Part shown: positions 49,401 to 59,970 of the stretch, piece by piece | Layout of the letters: each line of letters starts with the position of its first letter | Position numbering within the stretch: the stretch's first letter is position 1 | DNA from: Cymbidium sinense | Lineage: Eukaryota > Streptophyta > Magnoliopsida > Asparagales > Orchidaceae | Direction: 5' to 3' | Length of the DNA stretch: 64,000 nt | Assembly (NCBI GenBank): GCA_021442155.1 | Contig: CM038214.1 | Coordinates: forward strand, 57,010,514-57,074,513 | Notes under the pieces: generated by a model | Told to the model about the DNA's origin: nothing | Seen by the model: the letters and a program-made list of their open reading frames with translations, nothing else | Databases searched by the model: none | Translations under genes and position numbers: made by a program

Positions 49401-52400
49401 TGGATTTACTAGTGATAATAGCCACTCATATTCTTACTTTAGCCAACATATACAATTTAACATAAAGGAAACATTTTCATTTTAAATTTGATTTTTGAAG
49501 AGCATGGATGCATAAAACCATATCACACACATTATTAGCATGTTGGGGAAGAACTTAAAGCCACAAAAGCATGTAAACACATTCACTTTAATTAAATCCT
49601 AAAGTCAATCTCATGAAATAAGAAAGCTTAAGGTAAATCAAAGTTTATTTAATGTGATTTTTATTTGATCTTGAATTTGATTTAATTTTAAAAAATGTGA
49701 ATTGAGTTTGTCGTTCCTAACCCATTCCCACATGTGTTTAATATTTTTGTTCAATCTTTAGGTTAAGGTATGAATTAAGCATGTTAATTACCCCTTACCT
49801 ACACCTCCTTAGAATAGTTAATCAAATTATTATGAGCCAATGAGATGACATAAAACCTCACAAGGAATTTAAATTTGCAATGCACCTAGGAAGAAAGGGG
49901 GTCTAATGCAATTTGGCTCAGGATTAATGATTAATTAAGCTAAGGGGTTTAACTTAAGTAATTTCAAAACACCCTTCACATATATGTGTTGAATTTTGAT
50001 TTCCTTAATTAAACTTAGGCTCTTGAACACCTAAGCATCTACCCCAACTAGATTAATTGAGTTCTAGAAAGTTTTAAAATTGCAAGAAATTAATTAATAG
50101 GGTAATTAGTGAATTAACCCTTAATTAAGACATGATTAAGAAATAAAAGGGGGTTTAAGGAATAGCTTAGGGGACATGCCCCAAAATTATTCCCTAAACC
50201 TCCTATTAACTGAAATAAACCTTAATCAACTTCAATAAAGGATTAAACCACTAATCAAACCCTTAATTATCTTTAATTACATTAAGGGGTAATTAGGAAA
50301 TGAATTAGAAATTTCCCCAATTAAGCCACCAATAAATCCCAAGAAAATTTGGGGAGGTAGAAGTCATCCCTCAAAATACACTCAAGAAGTTCGAGATTAA
50401 TCAATGGATTAATTAGAGAGTAATTAACAAATTAAGATTTTTAATAAAACCCAAATTCAGAGAAAAGAAGCATTCAAAATTAATCAAAATGAATTATGGA
50501 ATATTCTATGTTCAATTATCTTTTTAATGCAATTTATTCCATATTTTTCTAATTTTTTATGTTGAGATATGAATTTTAGTAGTTTAGGTGATTAATTAGA
50601 ATTAAATAATCCCTAATTAATTCCTTAATCCTACGATGTGCCACACATACGCTGACGTGACTTCCCTTTGCACACGACGCACTCTCATTAGACACTTAAA
50701 TGTCCCATCGTAGTGCTACGTGGTGGTGGAACTATGTGCTTTTCTCTCAGTTGTCCGATCAAGGATCGAATGACTAAGATTAAATCAATCATTCAAAGGG
50801 GATTAAATTAATTCTAAAGCATGTTTAATCTCAGTTGTCCATCCAAAATGCAGATGGATGGCCAGATCCTCCCTGTTCTTCCCTGTCTAAAATGGGGACC
50901 TTCCACTTTCAAAGAGAAGATCCAAGCTCGATCGAGCTTGAATTGGATTGAAAATCAACCAACACCATCTAAACCTAATGGTAAGCACATCTAACCATCA
51001 AAATTATATGGGATTAAATTTTCTTTCATAAAGCTCCACACCACATTAAGTTTAATGGTCAAAAAATGGCATACCTCACTGGAGGTGATGACCAGTGCTC
51101 AATTCCCTTGGAGAAGCTTCATCTAGTTGAGATGAAGCTTTGGTGAAAGTTTTAGCTCTTGAGGTTGAGTGGATGGCTCTATGGACCAACCCTCTTCCAA
51201 GAGAGCTAATCTTTGATTGAATTAGATCATCCCTTACCTTTAGAGCTTGGTAAAGAGCTTGGGAAAGCTTGAGTAGATCCTCTGATAGAGCTTGCCAAAG
51301 GAATTTGTTGATATTAAGTATTGGCTAAGTTTAAAATCTTATGGAGCTCCCATTTTTCACCTTGTGAAAATCGAAATGATGAAGTTGGCAAGTGCTTGAG
51401 GGAGCTTGGGATCACTGGGAAAAGACTCCTTTGGCTTCCTCACACTCAATTGATAATGGGGAACTAAAGATTCAAACGAATTAGGGGGAGTATATCCCCC
51501 CCCTTTGGCAATCGGACGATCGAGATGGGAGGAGCCATTTTGATCAAATTAAGATTAGGCAGTGGGTTTGTTAGGCCATTTAGGTTGTCCTTGAGATTAT
51601 TTTAGGCTAGGGAGTGGATTAGTGGAGTGCTCCATTTGAGTGGAGACATGATTCCCATCAGCCCATTCCAAGCCATGTGCTCGGTTTGGCCCTTGGATCA
51701 AATTGGGCTGACCCAAACCCTTTGGATTGGGTGCACCATCCTCCATAATGTTCAATTGACCTATTAGAGGAGTATCAAGTAGGTATGAAGAGGGTTTGAC
51801 CAAATTCCAAGTGGAATTGGCCAAAATTTGTTCTATGACCTAGGGGTAAAATGGTTATTTGGTTGATTTTTGAATTTGGATATGTTGGGTATGTTGAGAA
51901 AATAGGTTTGGCCATTTTTCATTAGATTTGGAGTTCATTAAGTTTGGTCAAAATGGGTCAACTTGGGTCAAGTTGACCAATTGGTCAAATTGGGTCAAAC
52001 CAAGGGTTGGGTCAAGTTCATATGACCCTATGAAATGTTTCAGTGGCTTTGGTTTGATTCAATTTGGTTTAGGTTTGAATTTTGTTCATATGACTTCATT
52101 TAGGTCAAATGGGTCCAGTTGACCAATTTGACCCATTTGACCTATTTCAGCTAGGTCATGGGTTGGTTTAGGTTTGGTTAGTCATATGAAGTGAATTGGT
52201 ATCTTTATTTCCAATCAATTTCGATTAAGTTTGAATTTGGCTCAACATGAACTTATAGGTCAAGTTGGGTTCAAGGTCAATTGTGCTAGGTAAGGTCTAG
52301 TTGATCAATTGAGGCTTTGGTCGAGTTCAATAAGTGATTTGGAATGAACTTGACCCATTGGTTTTAATCAATTTGGCTTAGATCAAGTTTTGACACATTT

Positions 52401-53815
52401 TAACTTTTTAGGTCAAGTTGGGTCAACTTGGGTCAAGTGGCCAATTGGACTAGGTTAGGCTCAAATGTTGACTTGGTCAAGTTCAAACATTGGTCATGAA
52501 TGAACTTAGGTCATTGGTTTCAATCAATTTGGCCTATAGTGGATTCTGGCTATATTGGGTTTCATTTTGGCTAAGAGTTGACTTGGTCAACCTTAAGGTT
52601 TGACTTGGTTTGACCCAATTTGAGTGATTGATCAGCTCATGATGAATTTTGATCATGATGAGAGGCATAAGTGAGTTTGATTCAATCCAATTTGGTTAGG
52701 ATTATAATTTGGCTCATAAGGGTATTTTAGGTCACTTTGGGTTAAGTGAGCCTAAGTGGGTCAAATGGCTTGGCCAAAGCTTGATTTAAGTTTGATTGAA
52801 CTTACATATGGACTTATGATTGAAATATAAATCCATTTACAAGTGGTTTGAAGTCAAATGGGTTTTGATTCATTTGATAATTCAAGTTCAAAGGGTGAAC
52901 ATGAAATGAATTTTGGCTTGATTTTTTAATTGAGTTTTGATTAAGTGATTGAAGTTTGTATTTATATTTGGATTCATAATTGAAGGATTGATTGAATCAT
53001 GAGGAAAATCAAGATCTTAGCTTGATTTGAAGTTGATTTGGCTAAGTTCAATAATTTGACTTGAAAGGCTTAGGTTGGATTTTGATTGAATTTGAACTTG
53101 AATTTTGGATTTAGTTTGATTGATTTGAATTTATATCTCATTTATATTTGTGAATATAAATGAGAATATAAATGAGTTATGAGAAAATTTTAGGAATTTG
53201 AGTTGATTTTCAAAAATGATTTTTAGGCTAAGTCCTTAAGAGAGGGTTAAGGACTTAAGAAGGATATTGAATTTGGAATTTGAATTTTGGATTTGATTTG
53301 ATTGATTTGAATTTATATTTCATTTATATATGTGAATATAAATGAGAATATAAATGAGTTCTGAGAAAATTTTATGAATTTGGATTGATTTGAAGATGAT
53401 CTAGGCTAAGTCCTTAAGAGAGGATTAAGGACTTAGGAAATATTTGGAATTTGGAATATCAATCATGGGTTTCAATCATGAATTTCAATCATGAGTTTCA
53501 ATCATATGGCATTGATTTGATTTTGGAGAAAATCAATTAGGATAAAATTTATTTAGGTTTTATGTTGATTTGATTTGGAGTTTGACTTGAAGGAAGGAAG
53601 TAAGGAATGTAGTTCAAGCTAAAGGGTAGGCAAATTTTCCTAACACCCCTAAGGCATAACTTACTCCTAAGGCTAACTCTTCTAAGTCTCTGGGCTAGGT
53701 TGAGTGTCCACCTAATCACTAGATCTGTCTTAAAGGCTAAGGATCTCTTAAAGTCTAAGAGGAGTCCCATGTGTAAGATGGAGGGTTTGAGAGCTCATCC
53801 TAAAAATGAGGTCAA
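46491..53815 (+). repeat. Arm C of the palindrome, upstream of gypsy element 2
   Basis: Arm C is collinear with arm A from about 48900 onward: a single conserved ~100-bp block (48955-49065), A/T-rich DNA, a block with CpG-rich ACGCTGACGTGAC near 50650, a G/C-richer block (51100-51800), a GGTCAA-rich tract (51920-52640), and the terminal block ending GAGCTCATCC and TGAGGTCAACA. The inner part (46491-48330) matches only arm B. Element 2 leader begins directly after it, so it occupies the place of a 5' LTR. No convincing gene is present. Confidence 0.7.
51920..52640. repeat. GGTCAA/TTGACC-rich tract in arm C
   Basis: Repeated GGTCAA, TTGACC and TTGGTTTGA motifs, with TTGACCAATTGGTCAA at 51973-51988, matching the tracts in arms A and B. 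Confidence 0.8.
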
Positions 53816-54780
53816 CACATGTCATATTTGATTACACTTAACACATCAAAATTGTTAACTGAGAATATCACTTTAATATGCATTTGGTTCCTACTTGAAA
53901 TATTAAAATTGTTAAGTGAGAATCTCATTTCCATGACACATTTGACTTTCACTTAACATGTCAAACTTGCTAAGAGAGAGTCTTATTTTCATAAATCATA
54001 TTTTATTCAACTTAGCATATCAAATTTATTAAGTGAGATTCTCATTTTCATGGCATATTTTACTCCCACTTAAGACATCAAATTTGTTAAGTGAGGGCCT
54101 CATTTCCATGGCACATTTGATCTCCACTTAACACATCAAATTTGTTAAGTGGGAGTCCCAAAAGCAAAACACAAATCATATCACATTTGGACCTCCACTT
54201 AACATATCAAATTTGTTAAGTGGGAGTCCCATTTTCAAAGTAAAATCAATCAATCACACTTGGGCTTTCACTTGACATTCCAAATTTGTTAAGTAAGAGT
54301 CACATTTTCAAGAAAAAAAAAAGCAAAACATACATCAATCACATTTGGCTTTCATTTAACATACCAATTTGTTAAATGAAACTCCTATTTTCAAACACAA
54401 ATTAGACACATGTGGTTTATACTTGACATATCAAATTTGTCAAGTAAGAAGCCCCATTTTCAAATCATCATTTCACTCATCATAAGCAAAAGGTATTTCA
54501 CAAAAAAACTTTTAAACAGGCAATCACAACCTCTTCTTAGCATACTCAAATTTACTAAGTAGAGGTTCTTTCAAATCATTAATATTTTCAAACAAGATAC
54601 ACAAAATACAAATTTATCCAAAAATCTCTCTTCAAAATTTTAGAACCCCACCCAACCTATCTAAACAGTTGAGTATGGGTTCTAAATTGAAGTCAAATGG
54701 CAAAGACTCTCTTCATCACATCAAAATTTCTCCACTAAAGCCCACTTAACATATTTGAATTATTAAATATGGGTTCAAGA
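53816..54780 (+). repeat. Tandem array of hairpin units in the gypsy element 2 leader
   Basis: About a dozen units of roughly 58-75 bp each contain an inverted repeat around a loop like ATATCAAATT. Stems differ in sequence yet still pair: 54193-54204 with 54214-54226 (CACTTAACA type), 54349-54361 with 54370-54381 (CATTTAACA type), 54420-54428 with 54438-54446 (ACTTGACA type), and 54530-54540 with 54555-54565 (CTTCTTAG type, one mismatch). The array starts immediately after arm C. Confidence 0.85.
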
Positions 54781-56044
54781 CTCCAAATTCTTATGATTCT
54801 CTTGGGACAAATATTAAAGCATAAACCTAACTCAAGTTATATTTCAACGCATGCAGAGATACAACTCAGATCAATCAGTGAAGTCTTTATAGTCAGTACA
54901 CATGGATTCGCAGAAGTTCATTTTAATTTTCCCTTTCGTGATGGACTTGGCCTTGGATCACACCAAAGACCACCACCCACCGGTTTTCTTTGATCGGATT
55001 CAAGGAGCACAATTTGAGTGACCTCACTACTATCAAGAGGATGAGGTGGAAAAGCCAATCATCTGTATTGACATGCTCTCACTAAAATTCTCCATTGAAG
55101 AGGAAGGCCACAGTGGTTCCCACACCCCATTATGAGATAGTTTCAGCATCTGCCCATCTAGCTATCCCCACTTTTGCTCCAGCGAAAGCTACTACCTCCT
55201 CTTTGGTTACCCTGAAGGAAGACTATCTTAGCTTCTGAGATAGTCTCCTCTACTTATGAGGTAGGTACTAATTCCTGCTCTGCATTGTTCACTCATACTC
55301 ATAACCGCAATAAAAATTATAAGATTATGCGTGAGCACGCAGCCAAAGAGCTTGAGTTATCACATACCTGAGGAGGGTTCTCCCTGAGAGGTCTCTCCAC
55401 TTCCAACCAGCAACAAGTTCCACTCCCTCTTAGCATCGAACAGAGAGGAAGATTATCGAAGGATTGTTGCTTCTCCTCCACCAGCAGTATACTATCAAAC
55501 ACCATATAGGGAGCATAGGAGGCCCTATGCTAGACTTAGGGCTATCTTACACCAGGTTGGTAGATCATACAGACGCTTAGAGTCTAGAACCTTTTTTTAT
55601 TTGTGCTCATTGATCCCTAAGAGTGTCAGGAGTCAAATATATAGAGAAAGAGTTGTAGAGGCCCAAACATCAATTCAGGCAGGCAGGAGGGAGTGGTGAA
55701 GATATGCTAGGAAGTTGGCGGCCTCCGCTCTGATAGATTTTCTGATCGTCCCACCATCAAAGTCGATCACTCTAACAGGATTGTTCTTACCAGTGCTACC
55801 CGCCACAGGCAGAGATCTCTTATTGAGAAGCAGTTAGTGTTACCTTCACACCTCTCTCCTCATTGTCTGCCATCACTGTATAGCTCCCAGCATCCACCAC
55901 TCCGCAAAGATCTAGAAGCCCCCATCCGGGAAAAGACCACCTGGCAATCCACTACAAAATATCCCACCCTCCATTCCATGAATCGGTGACCGAGAGCCGA
56001 CCCTACCTCCTGTGGTTCGTTAAGAGTGGCAACTCCACATTGCC
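54781..56044 (+). other. Gypsy element 2 region between leader and gag, degenerate
   Basis: No open frame longer than about 75 residues fits a family. A reading with YEIVSASAHLAIPTFAPAKA near 55130-55190 looks like decayed low-complexity coding sequence. Some Tat elements carry an extra ORF before gag; this could be its remains, but no motif supports that. Confidence 0.4.
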
Positions 56045-57170
56045 ATGGTCACACCACCACCACCACCATCAGAGTCAATGGCAACAGTAGTTGCAGAGGG
56101 GGAAGATGATAGTTTTACATCTCCTATGGCAGTAGATCTCACCAGGGACATCACTCCACTGATGAGCAGTCATGAGCATATCTCTTCCAGTGAGCATGAC
56201 CCTCCTAGAGCTAGCACTCTAGTAGCAAACAATGTTATATGTATTTTGGTCAGTGACCACAGTCCTTCCGCTGGTCAGCCCCAAGTATTTGTGTCAGCAT
56301 GATTAGATTGTTCCTTAGATGAGATTATTGCCACTAACTTTGTTGAGAAGAGGGAATTCTTAGGCAATAATCACATAGATTCTAAGGATTAGTGGGTAGC
56401 ATTTGATCCTGATGAGGATGACCATCTTGAGGATTCGGTCAGAGTCCACATGGTCAACACTAGGAGCTCCCTTCAAAGAGATCAACATAGTCAAGAAGGT
56501 GTTATAGTTGAAAAAGATGATGCCGTCAATTCAACCCAAAAGCTCTGTCAGCAACTTAAATAAAAGGATAATCAAATCAATTGGATGGAGAAGAGGATGG
56601 AAGATTTGTTAGTAGCCCTCCATGCAGTTCAAAACTAACCTCAGTACCATAGCAGACATCACTCCACTGATGAACAATCATGAGCATATCTCTTCTAGTG
56701 AGCATGACCCTCCTACTGCTAGCACTCTAGTGGCAAGAAATGTTATGCCTATTTTGGTCAGTGACCATAGTCCCTCCACTGGTCAGCCTCGAGTATTTGT
56801 GTCGGCATGATTAGATTATTCCTTAGATGAGATTATTGCCGTTTACTTTGCTGAGAAGAGGGAACTCTTAGGCAATAATCACACAGATTCTGAGGATGAG
56901 GGTAGCATTTGATCCTGATGAGGATGACCATCTTGAGGATTCAATCAGAGTCCACATGGTCAACACTAGGAGCTACCTTCAAAGATATCAACATAGTTAA
57001 GAAGGTGTTGTAGTTGAAAAAGATGATGTCATCAATTCAACCCAAAAGCTCTGTCAGTAACTTAAACAAAAGGATGATCAAATCAATTGGATGGAAAAGA
57101 GGATGGAAGATTTGTTAGTACCCTCCATGCAGTTCAAAACTGACCTCAGTACCACAACATATACCGATAG
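56045..57170 (+). pseudogene. Gypsy element 2 gag N-terminal region, duplicated in tandem
   Basis: The frame 56045-56302 begins MVTPPPPPSESMATVV and contains DITPLMSSHEHISSSEHDPP. Nearly the same sequence returns at 56655 onward (DITPLMNNHEHISSSEHDPP in 56622-56810). Unit 1 is about 56147-56654 and unit 2 about 56655-57162, offset 508 bp. Each unit ends with a polar helix-like stretch INWMEKRMEDLLV, likely a short coiled coil. I do not recognise the N-terminal part as a named domain; its position before the retrotransposon gag domain argues that it is the gag N-terminus. Confidence 0.65.
56147..57162 (+). repeat. 508-bp tandem duplication in gypsy element 2 gag region
   Basis: GACATCACTCCACTGATGA begins both copies at 56147 and 56655, and both end near the same CATGCAGTTCAAAACT..CCTCAGTACCA sequence. 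The copies look more than 90% identical by eye. Confidence 0.93.
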
Positions 57171-58485
57171 AGGTAGATCATCCCGAGTTAGTACATGTCC
57201 TAGATCATCCCAAGAGCACTTCTCTAATAGATAAGGATAGTGGTTGCTTGCATAGGAAGGTGGTGGATAGCACCTCCATGCAAGAGAAGGATATCAAATG
57301 GTTGGTGGAGCAGCAAGTGAAGGATGCGTTGGAACAAGCCCGAGGTGGCTCATGTGTTCCAAAGGGTAGAACCTACCTAGAGGAATTTGATATTGTCCAA
57401 TATCCTCAGGTTTTGTACCTCATTCCTTCAAAATCTTTGATGGCAATGGGAACCTTGAATATCACATAGCACACTTCAGGGTCGATGTTGCAATGTCGGT
57501 GGAAATGATGCACTCTTATTTTGTATCTTCATTAGTAGCTTGATAGGCATCACATTTGATTGGTACATTGAACTACCCAATGGTTCAGTGAAGACATTTG
57601 TTGAGTTGGAGCAGCTCTTTATTAAGAGATTTGCTGGAGCTCAGTAAAAGATAATTGTGAGTGATCTTGTTGTATCTCAACAACACCCTAGTGACTCTCT
57701 TGTTTATTACATTCTTAGATGGCACAATTTAAGTATGAAATATGAATCACAGCTGTCTGAACAATATGCCATTAAAATTCTACTAAAGAATATTCATGGC
57801 CCGATCACCTTCATGCTTAAAGGGTTTACCATTAAGATATTTGAGAAATTAATCAATAAGGTGGCTAGTCTATAAGGGGAGGTCAAACAGTTACCCTTCT
57901 AAGATCAGTCAGCAAAGCCCAGAGAAGGCATTTAAGAAATAGCCAGGGTCAGTTATCATAGCTGATAAGGGGAAGTAGCTAGCTAGGGTCTAGTCAGATA
58001 GGCCTCGAGCTCAGCCGTCTCCTCTATCATCTCCTTTGCCACCACCATGACTGTCATACGAGCCACCTCAGTTGCCACAATGGCCTCCCCCACCGCCTCC
58101 TCAATAGTATCCTTAGCAACCTCACCATCGCCATCAAGATTTTACCGCCAGTGTATATCATTTACTTATTCTTCTTGACAAATTGAATAAACCATATTCA
58201 TTAAAGAGGGAGGTAGTCAAGAATATCTTTAAGAACCTCTTAGAGAAGCCTAATTTTAAATTATCAGAGCCTAAGAGGCTAGAGGTGGTGGGCAAGAGTC
58301 ATGATCCAAACTATTGCCCCTACCACCGCATGCTAGGACATGTTTTAAAAGATTGCTTTACCTTTAAGGATTGGCTTGAGCGTAGCTACAAGTCGGGTGC
58401 CATTATCATCCCTAAGGAATATCTATTAGAACAACCCTCTAGTTCTATTAGGGTAATCCTTCGGGATACACGTGATCTTCTCTAG
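57171..58485 (+). pseudogene. Gypsy element 2 gag core and zinc-knuckle-like region, frameshifted
   Basis: The retrotransposon gag (capsid) domain runs through several frames: EEFDIVQYPQVLYL (57375-57420), DWYIELPN near 57560, and LIKRFAGAQ-like text leading to the frame 57657-57875 with SDSLVYYILRWHNLSMKYES and AIKILLKNIHGPITFMLKGF. A proline-rich linker follows (about 58010-58130). The frame 58183-58485 has DPNYCPYHRMLGHVLKDCFT and FKDWLERSYKSGAIIIPK, the Cys/His motif (C..H....H....C) and the C-terminal segment of Tat gag. Gag packages element RNA. At least three frameshifts or stops break it. Confidence 0.88.
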
Positions 58486-59300
58486 ATAGAGGAAGGTTGG
58501 GATATCTTCCTATCCCGAACCTCCAAGAAAATCATCTCTAAGATTATAAAGTTACCCTTGCAGGTGCCTGAAGCAGCTCAAACCTCCAACATTAAGGAAG
58601 GTTTGCATGTTGCCAAGGATAACTTGAAGGATGTAGAAGCCCAGTAGCTAGTCCACCTTACTTTCTCGGGATAACACAGTAGTGCAACCACCATCCGAGT
58701 CCAGAACTCCATACACCATTGTTGCTACTACTTCTTCCTCCACTAACTCCTCTTCTACTAGCAGGAGCATTGTATCAGTGGACAAGGGCACTAAATCCCT
58801 TACCCCATTTACTTTATTAGATTTCTATCATGTAACTCCATTTAAGAAGAAATCAATGAATAAAACTTTCACTAACATCTTGTCCACATCTGATACTCTT
58901 GATTTTATTCCTCTCAAAAACTCTTGAAGTCTACAAAATAATAATAATAATAACTCTAGTTCCGATCATTCCTCCTCTAATTTAGAAATGGATTTTTCAT
59001 TCTTGAATTATTCGAGTTCAACCATTGAGATTGATTTGGAGTCATCCAACTCTGATGATCCCATAGGAGAACCTGTGGGTGAACCTAATGAGCAGGTAGA
59101 ACTTTCCACTAAACCATCTCAACAAGTCACTGAAGTCAACCTCCGTAGTGGCAAAGTTCTACCTCTTAAGGTAGCACCTCAAGATAAGGGTAAACAAGTC
59201 ATTAATTCTAGTGATCAAGAAGCACCTCCATAGGATGCTCCACCTACAGATATGCTTGTGGAGGACTATCCCAGAGTTGACTACAATGTCCTCAATCACT
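58486..59300 (+). pseudogene. Gypsy element 2 gag-protease linker, low complexity
   Basis: Ser/Thr-rich frames (58682-58927 and 58988-59233) with TEVNLRSGKVLPLK near 59130, a segment that often precedes the protease in plant gypsy polyproteins. It has no catalytic motif and is interrupted by stops. Confidence 0.6.
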
Positions 59301-59970
59301 AAGAAAGTTATCAGCTAAACTAAGCATATATGATTCCCTTATCTTATCCAAAGAGATGAAGGAGTCATTGATCGAAGCCCATCTTAATCCAAAAATATGC
59401 TTAGCTCAGTTGCCCACTATTGGAGAGGATGCATGTTATTCAAGAGAAGATCGTGGACTTACATTCACTGATGAAGACCTTCTTTTAGGGACAATAGAGC
59501 ACAACCGTCCCCTCTACATCACAAAGGGACATAGATTTACTCTGAAGGTGTTAGTTGATCCAGGTGCATTAGTGAACATTATGAGTCTAAGGACCCTTGC
59601 CTACTTGAGGATTGGCACCTCCAAACTATGAGGAGATTAGATGATGTTGAGAGGATTCAATGAGCAAGGCAAGAGGGCTTTAGGCTCTATAGTGTTGCCA
59701 TTGGAGATAGATGATTGGAAGATAGAAGACAAGTTCTACAAAATTATCTCAGACACATCTTTTGCTGCTTTGCTCGATAGGCCTTGGATACATGGAAACA
59801 ATATGGTTTTAGCCTCTTTACATTAGTGCATCAAATTTCAAAGAGGTGCAATAGAGTATTGTGTCAAAGTAGACTTGAAGCCATTCTCAATTAGAGAGGT
59901 CAAGATATATAAGGACACAGCCTACTATCTTCCTCCAAATCAAAAAGTATATTCTTTTGAACTTGGTGAA
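59301..59970 (+). pseudogene. Gypsy element 2 aspartic protease
   Basis: The frame 59356-59631 contains LTFTDEDLLLGTIEHNRPLY and TLKVLVDPGALVNIMSLRTL. The active-site loop reads Asp-Pro-Gly in place of the usual Asp-Thr/Ser-Gly. The next frame (59641-59826) has LRGFNEQGKRALGSIVLPLE and LDRPWIHGNNMVLASLH, the second lobe ending as in related polyproteins. A stop near 59630 separates the two. The enzyme would cut the Gag-Pol polyprotein into its parts. Confidence 0.88.

Larger units (their letters stand above)
37591..53815. repeat. 16.2-kb imperfect palindrome (arm B, spacer, arm C) between two gypsy internal regions
   Basis: The left end reads TGTTGACCTCACTTTTGGAG (37591-37610) and the right end reads AAAAATGAGGTCAACA (53800-53815), so the outer termini are inverted copies of each other. 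Reverse complementing arm B gives the same order of landmarks as arm C almost to the centre: GATAGTACAC.. with ATAGATCTACATGG near 45230-45290 and 46505-46570, CATAGGAG near 44517 and 47090, TCTATAGGGG near 43375 and 48205, and the terminal 150 bp. The arms have diverged (roughly 25% in stretches I compared by eye), so this is not an assembly mirror of one sequence. About 1.1 kb in the middle (45331-46490) is not palindromic. Confidence 0.75.

Noticed and set aside
37591..53815. Palindrome as an assembly artefact
   Set aside because: The arms differ at many positions and by indels, and a non-palindromic spacer lies in the centre. A mirrored misassembly would give near-identical arms. Long-read confirmation would still be useful.
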